In this document: in pieces, positions 50,979-59,808 of the stretch
Numbering within the stretch: position 1 is the stretch's first letter
Layout: each line of letters starts with the position of its first letter
Source of the DNA: CALVGQ01 sp964370435
GTDB taxonomy: Bacteria; Bacillota_I; Bacilli_A; Erysipelotrichales; Erysipelotrichaceae
DNA: 64,000 nucleotides
Assembly: GCA_964370435.1 (NCBI GenBank)
Contig: CAYJJG010000007.1
Location: forward strand, 1 to 64,000
Reading direction: 5' to 3'
Notes under the pieces: generated by a model
The model's database searches: none
Seen by the model: only the letters and a program-made list of their open reading frames with translations
What the model was told of the DNA's origin: nothing
Made by a program: the position numbers and the translations under genes

Positions 50979-52973
50979 GTGCAGAATACTATAATCATCA
51001 TACCGGCATATCAGCCGACTAACAAATTGATAACTTTGTTAGAAGAACTTAAAGAAAATAAGTTTGATAATATAGTTATCATAGACGATGGGAGTGATGC
51101 TTCTTGTTCATCTGTACTTACAGAAGCTAAGGAGCTTGGCTGCTTTATTATAAGGCATCAAAAAAACAAAGGTAAAGGAGTGGCTTTAAAAACAGGATTT
51201 AAGTTTGCTATCGATAATTTAGATATTAAGCACGGATTTATAACAGCTGATGCTGACGGTCAGCATAAAATTTGTGATATTATTAAGGTGACTAATGCCT
51301 TAAAATCTAATCCAAACTCACTAATACTTGGAACTCGTGATTTCGAAGCGAAAAACGTACCATTTAAAAGTTATTTCGGCAATAAAATAACCTCTCGTGC
51401 ATTTAAAGTAGGCACAGGAGTTTCATGCAAAGACACGCAAACAGGTTTGCGTGGAATACCCACAAACCTTATTGAAACAGCGCTGAAAACTGAGGGCTTA
51501 CGATATGAATATGAATATAATTTTCTTGAGGAAGCAGTAAAACTAACTGATATTTACTCAGTTAAAATAGAAACAGTATATTTTGACAACAATGAGCAGT
51601 CACATTTTCGCCCTTTCCGTGACTCGGTTTTAATATATCAGCGTCCATTAAAATTTATTGCAAGTTCTTTAGCGGGGTTTCTGACAGATATTATTTTTTT
51701 CACAGTAATTTTGCAGACAATGTCACTCTATTCAACAGAAAATATATTGATTGCTACTGTTATATCAAGAATTTTATCAGGAGTTGTTAATTATATTATA
51801 AATAAAAAGTCCGTTTTTCGCTTACAAGGCGATGCTGTATTTAGTTTTATAAAATACTTCGCACTCTTTATATTTATTATGGGATGCAGTGCAGTTTCTA
51901 CGACAGGTCTTGATATGTTACTCGAAAACGCTGTGCTATCCAAAATTATTGCGGATATAACTTTGTTTTTCTTTAGCTATTCCATTCAAAAAAACTGGGT
52001 GTTTGTCAAAAAGATGAAGAAATGTCAAATATCAAAGGTTTGGAAATCATGTGCTACACTATTTTTGATTATCTATGTTAGTTTTACCCTGCTTAATAGA
52101 TTTGTTATACCACAAAATGTTATTGCTTTAGATGATGTAAACACAGAAAATTTTACCGAACAAAATATTACTTCTGACCAAGATAATTCACAAAATTCCG
52201 ATATAGAATCCCAAAGTGATACTTCTTTTAGTGAACCAATTATCACAGAAACAAGTTATATCGATGAAAATATACAGGTTTCCATAAGTACAATTAGGGA
52301 GTATGATACAGACATATATATAGCAGATATTATTATAAGTGATAGCTCATATCTAATGGCAGGACTCGCTGAAAACTCGTTTGGTACAAATGTAAACGAA
52401 AAAACCTCTGTTATCGCTGAAGAAAATGATGCAATTATAGCGATTAATGGAGATTACTACGGTTTTAGGGATTATGGATATGTAATGCGAAATGGTTACC
52501 TTTATCGTGAAACCGAAACGCCTGGCGGGAATGAATCTTTAGTTATTTTCTCCGATGGTAACATGGATATAATAAACGAAGGTGATGTTCCAGCAGAAGA
52601 GCTAGCAGAACTTGGCGCAGTACAAATTTTTTCATTTGGTCCAGGGCTAATTTCCGATGGAGAAATTACTGTTACTGAGAAAAGCGAAGTTCCTCGTGAA
52701 GATGAAAGTAATCCTAGAACTGCAATAGCTATGATAGAACCAAGTCACTATATTTTCATGGTTGCAGACGGCAGAACTAAGGCCAGTGAAGGGTTATCCC
52801 TATATGAAATGGCACAGGTTTTATCCGCTTATGACTGTGAGACAGCGTATAATTTAGATGGTGGCGGTTCAGCTACTATGGTGTTTATGGGTGAGGTAGT
52901 AAACTTCCCAACTACAAACGGCAGAGATTATAAGGAAAGGAGTGTGAGTGATATTGTATACATTGGAAAATAG
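50979..52973 (+). CDS. GT2 glycosyltransferase-GtrA-phosphodiester glycosidase fusion
   Basis: Three parts in one 664-residue chain. Residues 1-215 are a GT-A glycosyltransferase with VIIDDGSD and ADADGQH, of the dolichyl-phosphate-mannose-synthase kind. Residues 228-345 are a GtrA-like four-helix flippase domain. After a fifth helix (about 358-376) and an acidic linker, residues 440-664 are an exterior NAGPA-type phosphodiester glycosidase (NGDYYGFRD, NPRTAIAM, YNLDGGGSATM). The arrangement suggests building a lipid-linked sugar inside, flipping it and trimming a sugar-phosphodiester outside. Start is GTG with AAGGAGG 6 bases away; the ATG two bases earlier is out of frame. Codon use differs slightly from neighbours, hinting at transfer. 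Confidence 0.9.
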   Translation: MQNTIIIIPAYQPTNKLITLLEELKENKFDNIVIIDDGSDASCSSVLTEAKELGCFIIRHQKNKGKGVALKTGFKFAIDNLDIKHGFITADADGQHKICDIIKVTNALKSNPNSLILGTRDFEAKNVPFKSYFGNKITSRAFKVGTGVSCKDTQTGLRGIPTNLIETALKTEGLRYEYEYNFLEEAVKLTDIYSVKIETVYFDNNEQSHFRPFRDSVLIYQRPLKFIASSLAGFLTDIIFFTVILQTMSLYSTENILIATVISRILSGVVNYIINKKSVFRLQGDAVFSFIKYFALFIFIMGCSAVSTTGLDMLLENAVLSKIIADITLFFFSYSIQKNWVFVKKMKKCQISKVWKSCATLFLIIYVSFTLLNRFVIPQNVIALDDVNTENFTEQNITSDQDNSQNSDIESQSDTSFSEPIITETSYIDENIQVSISTIREYDTDIYIADIIISDSSYLMAGLAENSFGTNVNEKTSVIAEENDAIIAINGDYYGFRDYGYVMRNGYLYRETETPGGNESLVIFSDGNMDIINEGDVPAEELAELGAVQIFSFGPGLISDGEITVTEKSEVPREDESNPRTAIAMIEPSHYIFMVADGRTKASEGLSLYEMAQVLSAYDCETAYNLDGGGSATMVFMGEVVNFPTTNGRDYKERSVSDIVYIGK

Positions 52974-53364
52974 AAAAGATATACAAAAATTTTATATAAA
53001 TAAAAGAGTTATACCTTATTGCTTTATTACCTTCTTTTGCATGTTGTTTTCATTTATTTATGCGCAGTTTTCTCACGGAGTAAGTTCACCTCACATGACA
53101 TATCTTTTTCTTTATCCGCTATTGTTTGGCGTTTTAATAGGGCTACTGTTTTCTATTTTCGAGAAAAAAAGCATAGATTATTTCTGGCAATCACACTTTT
53201 ATCATACTGGTGTTGTAGCACTTATTTTAGGCTCGCTACTAAGGGGTATATTTGATATTGCGGGCACAGCTTCTGTCTACCAAACTGCACTAACAATCGG
53301 TGGAGCTGGTATGGTATTCTGTGGTGTTATAGGTTTTGCATTTTCTAAAATAAAGCAACAGTAA
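52948..53364 (+). CDS. Four-helix membrane protein coupled to the fusion gene
   Basis: The 138-residue product starts with GTG at 52948 (AAAGGAG 7 bases upstream) and overlaps the fusion gene by 26 bases. It has four hydrophobic segments (about 21-40, 50-68, 87-103 and 112-131) and no motif I recognise. Tight overlap indicates a partner for the glycolipid enzyme, for example a membrane subunit. Confidence 0.65.
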   Translation: MILYTLENRKDIQKFYINKRVIPYCFITFFCMLFSFIYAQFSHGVSSPHMTYLFLYPLLFGVLIGLLFSIFEKKSIDYFWQSHFYHTGVVALILGSLLRGIFDIAGTASVYQTALTIGGAGMVFCGVIGFAFSKIKQQ

Positions 53365-53381
53365 AGTTAAAAAGGCTTAAT

Positions 53382-53582
53382 TTAATATAAATTAGCTATA
53401 ATATTTAATAAATTAGATGTTAATACATTGATGTTTTCTTCATCAAGATGAACATCTTTTTTAGTATGCAAACTCTTAATGTAATATCCTAATAATTTCG
53501 AATAATTAAATGTAGCAATGCCAATTCCTTTTTTAAAATTAACTTGATCCGATGGAAATAAAACATCAATACAAAAGACTAC
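53382..53582 (-). pseudogene. Remnant open frame without a start, possible AraC-like fragment
   Basis: On the minus strand a frame of 66 codons reads FPSDQVNFKKGIGIATFNYS and KLLGYYIKSLHTKKDVHLDE before a TAA at 53382. It has no ATG/GTG/TTG at its beginning and a stop closes it at 53583. The composition is protein-like (amphipathic helices, codon third-position bias). It may be the tail of a decayed regulator or other gene; the assignment is weak. Confidence 0.35.
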
Positions 53583-53594
53583 CTAAAGTAGTCT
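53572..53594 (-). terminator. Terminator of asnB
   Basis: Minus strand: AGACTAC (53588-53594) pairs with GTAGTCT (53576-53582), 5-base loop, then TTTTG. It overlaps the asnB stop. Confidence 0.75.
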
Positions 53595-55423
53595 TACTCT
53601 TCAAAAATCACATTATATTCTTTAAGCCAGTAATTCATTTGTATAAAATAAGCAATAGTTTGTGGTGTAGTCATTAATTGCCCATACCATGGAATTTCAT
53701 TTTTTTCCTCTAACAAGGATATAAGTCGCTCTTTCTTAATGAATTGGTGCAAAGGTTGACTTTCATCAACGATGATTTCCCTTAACATATTTTTTACTTT
53801 TTGATTATATATTGGATGATGTGTTTTAGGATATGGACTTTTTTTCCTATTAAGGATTTCATCCGGTAAAAGATCTTTAACTGCTTCTCGCAATAAACCT
53901 TTTTCTCTTCCCTTATAGTTTTTCATTTCCCAAGGAATACGATACAACATTTCTACAATGCGATAATCACAGAAAGGAACACGCACCTCTAAACCACAAG
54001 CCATACTCATACGATCTTTTCTATCTAATAAAGTTTGCATAAACCAATCCATATTTAGCTTCATCATTTCTTTCATTTTATTTTCATGGTCATCATTACT
54101 CTTATTTTTATCGCTACGACTTCTCGTATCTTTTACTCTATCTAATACGTATTGATGACCATCTAATAGTTTATACTCCTCTTTTAGAAATGAAAGGCGA
54201 TTATCAACATCTCCAGACCATGGAAAATAAGGAGAATTTAAAACTCGTTTATCTCTAAACCAAGGGTATCCACCAAAGAGTTCATCGGCACATTCACCAG
54301 ACAACCCTACTGTTGCGATTTTTTTTATTTCTTTACAAAACAAATACAGTGATGAATCAATATCTACCATACCTGGTAAATCCCTTGCCCTTACTGCTTC
54401 AAATAAGGTATCCGATACGAGATCATTATCCAAAATTATCGCGTGATGTTTTGAATCGATTGCATCAGCCATTTTGTCGACATAATATTCATCACGATTA
54501 GGTTGAAAAAAACTAGGTTTAAAATAGTCTTCATTATCCTTATATTCGACCGATATAGTATCTAACTGTTTATTTTGTTTTTTCATTGACTGAGCTGCAA
54601 CAGCACTAATGATACTTGAATCTAAACCACCACTTAAAAAAGTACATACCTTAACATCCGATACCAGCTGTCGCTCAATGGCATCGATTACTACTTCTCT
54701 AACTTGCTTTAAAGTATCTTCAAAACTATAATTCCATGTTTCATCTTTTAAATCCCAATATTGCCATAGGTCAATTTTATCTCTAGTAATATAACCGCAC
54801 ATCGCTGACTTTAGCTCTAAAACATCTTTAAACACTCCCTGTCCACTGGTTCTTCCTGGACCAATACAAAGTAACTCATATAAAGAATTAGTGTTTATAA
54901 TCGGTTTAACTGATGGATGTTTTAAAAGAGCTTTAATTTCTGATCCAAACAAAAATCTTTGATTATCGTGAACATAGAAAAAGGGTTTTACACCGATACG
55001 ATCTCTAGCTATAAACAATCGCTCATCGCGTTCATCATAAATTGCAAATGCGAAAATTCCATTCATCTTTTCAACACAGTGTTCTTTAAAACAAAGATAG
55101 CTTTGCAGTACTACCTCAGTATCACTATGACTTATAAATGTTGAACCTTGCCTGATGCATTCTTCTCTCAATTCATTGGTATTGTAGAGTTCTCCATTGT
55201 AGACTAAAATAATTTTTTTATTATCTACTTCTTTAATCATCGGTTGTATTCCTTTTTCAATATCTACTATAGCTAAACGAGTGTGCGCTAATGCAACATC
55301 TTCATTCATAAAGATACCTTGTTGATCAGGTCCACGATGTAATATCGCATTTTGCATCGCTACATAAACATCTTTCGATTCTAGTTGTTTTACAAAATTA
55401 AATTCTCCAGTAATTCCACACAT
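53594..55423 (-). CDS. asnB: Asparagine synthetase (glutamine-hydrolysing)
   Basis: Start at 55423 gives MCGITGEF, with the nucleophile Cys2 exposed after Met removal and GAGGTG 6 bases upstream; three extra residues are unsupported. The glutaminase domain (1-200: HRGPDQQGIF, YNGELYN, SDTEV) is followed by the synthetase domain with the PP-loop FLSGGLDSSIISA and LSGECADELFGGYPWF. Makes Asn from Asp and Gln with ATP. The 609-residue length is usual. Confidence 0.96.
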   Translation of the reverse strand: MCGITGEFNFVKQLESKDVYVAMQNAILHRGPDQQGIFMNEDVALAHTRLAIVDIEKGIQPMIKEVDNKKIILVYNGELYNTNELREECIRQGSTFISHSDTEVVLQSYLCFKEHCVEKMNGIFAFAIYDERDERLFIARDRIGVKPFFYVHDNQRFLFGSEIKALLKHPSVKPIINTNSLYELLCIGPGRTSGQGVFKDVLELKSAMCGYITRDKIDLWQYWDLKDETWNYSFEDTLKQVREVVIDAIERQLVSDVKVCTFLSGGLDSSIISAVAAQSMKKQNKQLDTISVEYKDNEDYFKPSFFQPNRDEYYVDKMADAIDSKHHAIILDNDLVSDTLFEAVRARDLPGMVDIDSSLYLFCKEIKKIATVGLSGECADELFGGYPWFRDKRVLNSPYFPWSGDVDNRLSFLKEEYKLLDGHQYVLDRVKDTRSRSDKNKSNDDHENKMKEMMKLNMDWFMQTLLDRKDRMSMACGLEVRVPFCDYRIVEMLYRIPWEMKNYKGREKGLLREAVKDLLPDEILNRKKSPYPKTHHPIYNQKVKNMLREIIVDESQPLHQFIKKERLISLLEEKNEIPWYGQLMTTPQTIAYFIQMNYWLKEYNVIFEE

Positions 55424-55492
55424 AACTTTCACCTCAACTTATGTACCTAGTATATTCATCTTCATCCCTGGTTGTGACAAATTACATGGAAA

Positions 55493-55517
55493 GAAAAAAA
55501 AGAGGTTTCCCTCTTAA
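55493..55517 (-). terminator. Terminator of the pyrophosphatase-like gene
   Basis: Minus strand: AAGAGG-GAAA-CCTCTT with a 7-base T-run; it overlaps the gene's last codons. Confidence 0.9.
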
Positions 55518-55903
55518 TGTGTCATAGCCCAACTAGGTTGCTCTATTCCTCTTTTCATAATGATTGATTTTTGTAAATCGGTTTGATTAAGAAAATGTAA
55601 AATGTTTTCTACTTCTTCCTCTGTACAACTCACAATTATCTTTGGTTCTATATCTTTTTTTAAAATATCAGCAGCAATGATAAGAGATTCTACTTTAGCC
55701 GTGTTAGCACTTCCTTTAAATACAGCAATACCTAAATCCTTCTCATCCACTAAATCAGATAAATACCCATATTGTACTGGATATATTAAATTAGGAAAAT
55801 TTATGTGTGCTTGCCCTTTTTCATAGGCTATATTAAATTTAGAAGAAAGATAAATAGAATCTATTTTCTGCCAAAAAAATGCGTTGTTACCATAATTTTG
55901 CAT
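55514..55903 (-). CDS. Short inorganic-pyrophosphatase-like protein
   Basis: The 129-residue protein contains INFPNLIYPVQYGYLSDLVD, like the strand and YPVxYGY motif of soluble family I pyrophosphatases, but the downstream D-x-D-P-L-D-V catalytic segment is not found (the next region is KDLGIAVFKGS). Start at 55903 is set by AGGAGG. The protein may be a degenerate or regulatory relative; an active pyrophosphatase is doubtful. Confidence 0.6.
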   Translation of the reverse strand: MQNYGNNAFFWQKIDSIYLSSKFNIAYEKGQAHINFPNLIYPVQYGYLSDLVDEKDLGIAVFKGSANTAKVESLIIAADILKKDIEPKIIVSCTEEEVENILHFLNQTDLQKSIIMKRGIEQPSWAMTH

Positions 55904-55955
55904 AATAACCTCCTGTTTCATAATATTGTAACAAATTACTTTAAGTATGTAAATA

Positions 55956-57482
55956 TTACATTAGTGGTGAAAACAAATTAAATATCGCATACATCAATTG
56001 TTTTGTCCAATGGATTTGGTCACAATCTTTTTGCGTGATTAGTTGACATACTTCTAATGTTTCAACAAAATCATCACTCATACGTTTAATCGCTGAAGTT
56101 TTGTACATCAGTACAGCATCCTCAAAATGCATATAATAGCTACGATAATCCATATTTATCGTTCCACACAACCCAAGTTCATCGTCACATAACACTATTT
56201 TAGAATGCATAAACCCTGGTAAATATTCATAGATTTTAACACAATTTTTAATTAGTGTACGATAGTTTCCACGTGTCATCATATGAGCATACCACTTGTC
56301 TGGTATATGAGGAACGATAATACGTACATCTTTTCCAAGTTTTGCCGCTAAACTTAAAGCCTCAAATAATTCGTGATTAATAATTAAATAAGGGGTTTGA
56401 ATATAAATTTTATGTTTAGCATTATTGATTAAGTTCATATGCACATGAATGCCTACATCTTCTTCATCAGTAGGACTATCACCAAAAGGTAGCACATACC
56501 CTTTAGCATCTTCATAATGAAATAATTCAAATTTGTCATAGCTTATCTTATCTTTCGAAACATAATTCCATATTTGCGCAAACATAACTGTACAGTTCCA
56601 AACTGCCTCACCCTTCAACATTATAGCTGTATCTTTCCAATGCCCAAAACGATCTAATTTATTGATATATTCATCAGCTAAATTTATCCCTCCAGTAAAG
56701 GCAACCTTATTATCAATTATTGCAAATTTGCGGTGATCACGATTATTCATTTGAATAACTAACTGAGGTCTTAATGGATTAAAAACTTCACATTTAATCC
56801 CAAATGATTGTAGGTATTTATCATAGTCTTTAATTAGTGTTGTAAAACATCCTGCATCATCATAAATAACACGTATATCAACACCTTCTTTTACCTTCCG
56901 CTTAAGAATATCTAAAATTGTATTCCACATGATACCTTCGGCAATAATAAAATACTCCAAATATATAAAATTTGTTGCGTCGTTTAACTCTTTTATGAGC
57001 TGCGCAAATTTTTCCTCACCTAATTTAAAGTAACTTACTTCAGTATTTTTATATGCTGGCAAAAGAGCATACTGATGTAGATAGTCAAATTGTTGTCCAA
57101 CAGATAAATCTTGTTGCTTAATTTCTTCAATAACTTCATCATGTGCATCGATATATTTTATCGATTCTTTAGCGGATTTAATATAACTTAGTCGTAGCTC
57201 TTTAGGAACTTTCTTCCCTCCAAACATTAAATAAAACAACCACCCAAACAAAGGTACAGACAAAATCACTATGCACCACACTAATTTATATGCTGGATTA
57301 TCTGTTCTATTTATAATGTATATAACCACCAGCACACTAAGTACATAAAACATGATGTTGACCGTCGTAAAGCTCAAACTTAATAAATAAAAAACAAGCA
57401 TCATGAAAAGAAGTTGTAATAATATAAGTATTGTTAACACAAAAGAACGATTATAAAACAACTTCCATATTTTTCTCATCAT
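55956..57482 (-). CDS. cls: Cardiolipin synthase
   Basis: The 508-residue protein has two N-terminal membrane helices (about 14-33 and 38-56) plus a third near 68-86, and two phospholipase-D HKD motifs: HRKFAIIDNKVAFTGGINLA and HSKIVLCDDELGLCGTINMD. It condenses two phosphatidylglycerols to cardiolipin. It has a weak ribosome site and stands alone. Confidence 0.95.
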   Translation of the reverse strand: MMRKIWKLFYNRSFVLTILILLQLLFMMLVFYLLSLSFTTVNIMFYVLSVLVVIYIINRTDNPAYKLVWCIVILSVPLFGWLFYLMFGGKKVPKELRLSYIKSAKESIKYIDAHDEVIEEIKQQDLSVGQQFDYLHQYALLPAYKNTEVSYFKLGEEKFAQLIKELNDATNFIYLEYFIIAEGIMWNTILDILKRKVKEGVDIRVIYDDAGCFTTLIKDYDKYLQSFGIKCEVFNPLRPQLVIQMNNRDHRKFAIIDNKVAFTGGINLADEYINKLDRFGHWKDTAIMLKGEAVWNCTVMFAQIWNYVSKDKISYDKFELFHYEDAKGYVLPFGDSPTDEEDVGIHVHMNLINNAKHKIYIQTPYLIINHELFEALSLAAKLGKDVRIIVPHIPDKWYAHMMTRGNYRTLIKNCVKIYEYLPGFMHSKIVLCDDELGLCGTINMDYRSYYMHFEDAVLMYKTSAIKRMSDDFVETLEVCQLITQKDCDQIHWTKQLMYAIFNLFSPLM

Positions 57483-57562
57483 AAATTTCCCTCACTATTA
57501 ATAACATCTTGTTCATAGTTTAAGATAGTCTACCCGTGACTATTTTAAAAATACCATAATTA

Positions 57563-58450
57563 TTAATTTATAAATGGCATTATAATTGCTTCTTCATCAA
57601 AATCAACAAGGAACTGTCCTAGTTTAATGGCTGGTTTAGTTTTACCATGAAAATCTGAACCACAAGTAATCAAAGCTTTAGTTTCTTTAGCTTTTTGCAA
57701 ATAAAACTGTATTGCATCAACATCATGATAGCTACTATATACTTCTATGCCTTTGATACCTAGATTTAATAATTCACTAAGTATCTCTTCCTCTTTTTTG
57801 ATGTTATTAAACGGATGAGCCAATACAGCAAAACCTCCGCTTTGATGGATAATTTCAACAATCTCTTCAACACTTTTTAAATTCATAGGCACATAAGCTA
57901 CTTTACCTTTAGAACAATAATCCCAATAAAAATTAACATAAGGATTATCACTTCTAGTTCCATTGTCACGATATACAGCAAGTGCTTCAATATTCTTATA
58001 AGCAGGATTAGTCAACAATTCTTCTCCTATTATTTCACCGGTAATGATATTATATAACGCAAGCTTATAAAGATTATCACTATTGAGCTTAATATCGAAA
58101 AATTGTTCAATTAAAGCAACTTGTTTTAATCCTGCTTCAGCTTCCATTTTATGCATAGAGTGCTCAATTTCTTCAAATACCAAATCATAAGGATTAATAT
58201 TATATGCTAATACATGTAAATTATAATCTTTGTAAAAACAATCAAGTTCAGCTGCAGGTATTATCTTCAAATCACTATTTAGTGTTTTTACATACTCTAA
58301 TGCTTCAATAACCCCTTTAGTGCTATTGTGATCAGCAATTGCGATTGCTTTCATAGAGGAGGTGATTGCCATATCAACTATTTCTTTAGGACTATAGCTA
58401 CCATCACTACTTGCAGTAGAATGAATATGTAAATCTATATTTTTTTTCAT
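57563..58450 (-). CDS. PHP-domain phosphoesterase (YciV/RNase AM-like)
   Basis: The 295-residue protein begins MKKNIDLHIHSTASSDGSYSP (start at 58450, AGAGG 7 bases upstream) with the first PHP metal motif, then IADHNSTKG, AELDC, VLAHPFN and the C-terminal GSDFHG. Related proteins hydrolyse nucleoside 3',5'-bisphosphates or trim RNA 5' ends. The insertion between motifs is of the usual length. Confidence 0.9.
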   Translation of the reverse strand: MKKNIDLHIHSTASSDGSYSPKEIVDMAITSSMKAIAIADHNSTKGVIEALEYVKTLNSDLKIIPAAELDCFYKDYNLHVLAYNINPYDLVFEEIEHSMHKMEAEAGLKQVALIEQFFDIKLNSDNLYKLALYNIITGEIIGEELLTNPAYKNIEALAVYRDNGTRSDNPYVNFYWDYCSKGKVAYVPMNLKSVEEIVEIIHQSGGFAVLAHPFNNIKKEEEILSELLNLGIKGIEVYSSYHDVDAIQFYLQKAKETKALITCGSDFHGKTKPAIKLGQFLVDFDEEAIIMPFIN

Positions 58451-58546
58451 ATAATTCCTCTTTCTATACTTTTTAATCATACCATATTTTTACAATTAAT
58501 TCTAATCTTTACCCTGGATAAAAATTTACTATTTAATGAATAAATG

Positions 58547-58575
58547 TTGTTTATACAACCTTTGTCGCATAGAAT
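58547..58575 (+). promoter_or_regulatory. Promoter of the M20 amidohydrolase gene
   Basis: TTGTTT (58547-58552), 17 bases, TAGAAT (58570-58575); ATG follows after a GGAGG 6 bases earlier. A small GTTG/CAAC dyad overlaps the -35. Confidence 0.6.
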
Positions 58576-58596
58576 AAAATTATCGGAGGACTAATT

Positions 58597-59772
58597 ATGA
58601 ACCCTTTATTATTAGAAGCTATTAAAAATGAGGATTGGATAAAATCAATTTATCAAGAACTTCATAAAATACCTGAAATGGGACTACAAGAATTTAAGAC
58701 TAAACAAAAAATTTTAAACTATCTAAAAGAAATTGGGATTAGTTATACTACTTTTAAGGAGCATACTGCTATAGTAGCTGAAATCTTCAATCCTAACAAT
58801 GAAATTACCATTGCACTTCGCTCTGATATCGATGCTTTGCCTATTGGAGAGGATAATAATTTATCTTTTAAATCACAACATTCTAAAATGATGCATGCAT
58901 GTGGTCATGATGCTCATACCGCGATACTATTAGGTGCTTGTAAAATATTGTATGAAAAAAGAGAATCACTATCAGTCAATGTGAAACTTTTCTTTCAACC
59001 TGCTGAAGAAACTGTCGGAGGAGCCCAAAGAATGATCGATGATGGATGCATGAATAACCCTAAGGTCGACTATATTTTTGGATTACATGTAGCACCTTTA
59101 CTTGAATGCGGAACTATTGAATTAAAATACGATACCTTCAATGCTTCCACCGATACCCTAACTATTAAAATAATAGGAAAGAACGCTCATGGCGCATATC
59201 CCCATCATGGTATTGATGCTATTGTAACAAGTGCCCATGTAGTAAGCGCCCTGCAAACATTAGTAAGCAGAAACATCGATCCCATCAATTCACTTGTACT
59301 TACCATCGGTACTATTAATGGTGGTGTACGCCCAAATATAATCTGTGATGAAGTTACCCTCAGCGCCACTTTAAGAACACTCAATGAAGAAACCAGAACT
59401 TATGCCCAAAATAGAATTAAACAACTAATTCAATCTGTATGCACAGGATTTGGTGCAGACTTTGAAATAACAATTGAAAGAGGTTATGATGCTTTAGTAA
59501 ATGACAACAACATGGTTGATCTCATATATAAAAATGCCAGTGAGCTTATCGAAAAAGAGCATATATCCATTAAAAAGAATCCTTCTTTAGGGGCGGAAGA
59601 CTTTTCTTTTTTCCTAAATCATGCCCAAGGAGCTTTTTATAATTTAGGTTGTGGTAATACGGAAAAAGGCTATACCGCTGCTATTCATACTCCACAATTT
59701 AAAGTTGATCAAGATTGTCTAAAAATTGGAGTAGCTTTACAACTTGCGAATGTTCTTTCTTTTAATAAATAG
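58597..59772 (+). CDS. M20 amidohydrolase (N-acyl-amino-acid or N-acetyl-diaminopimelate deacetylase)
   Basis: The 391-residue enzyme has the M20D signatures: ELHKIPEMGLQEFKT, ALRSDIDALPI, MHACGHDAHTAILLG with Cys102 and His104, FFQPAEETVGGA and the late AEDFSFF. Unlike the M20-like gene at 288-1532, the catalytic Glu pair (PAEET) is present. Substrate may be N-acetyl-diaminopimelate, N-acyl amino acids or hippurate; the sequence does not decide. Confidence 0.93.
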   Translation: MNPLLLEAIKNEDWIKSIYQELHKIPEMGLQEFKTKQKILNYLKEIGISYTTFKEHTAIVAEIFNPNNEITIALRSDIDALPIGEDNNLSFKSQHSKMMHACGHDAHTAILLGACKILYEKRESLSVNVKLFFQPAEETVGGAQRMIDDGCMNNPKVDYIFGLHVAPLLECGTIELKYDTFNASTDTLTIKIIGKNAHGAYPHHGIDAIVTSAHVVSALQTLVSRNIDPINSLVLTIGTINGGVRPNIICDEVTLSATLRTLNEETRTYAQNRIKQLIQSVCTGFGADFEITIERGYDALVNDNNMVDLIYKNASELIEKEHISIKKNPSLGAEDFSFFLNHAQGAFYNLGCGNTEKGYTAAIHTPQFKVDQDCLKIGVALQLANVLSFNK

Positions 59773-59788
59773 CATGTATAACATAAAA

Positions 59789-59806
59789 AAAAGCCTAATG
59801 GCTTTT
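59789..59806. terminator. Terminator after the M20 amidohydrolase gene
   Basis: AAAAGCC-TAAT-GGCTTTT with T on the + side and A on the minus side; it also suits the converging EAL gene. Confidence 0.8.
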
Positions 59807-59808
59807 CT

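Noticed and set aside
53429..53462. Possible + strand terminator GATGTT...AACATC followed by six T
   Set aside because: The stem is broken and lies within the coding-like remnant; it may still end the glycosidase operon transcript but is not strong enough to list.
57500..57540. ATAGTC/GACTAT dyad between cls and the PHP gene
   Set aside because: Short 6-bp arms and no T-tract on the minus strand exit; not convincing as a terminator or operator.
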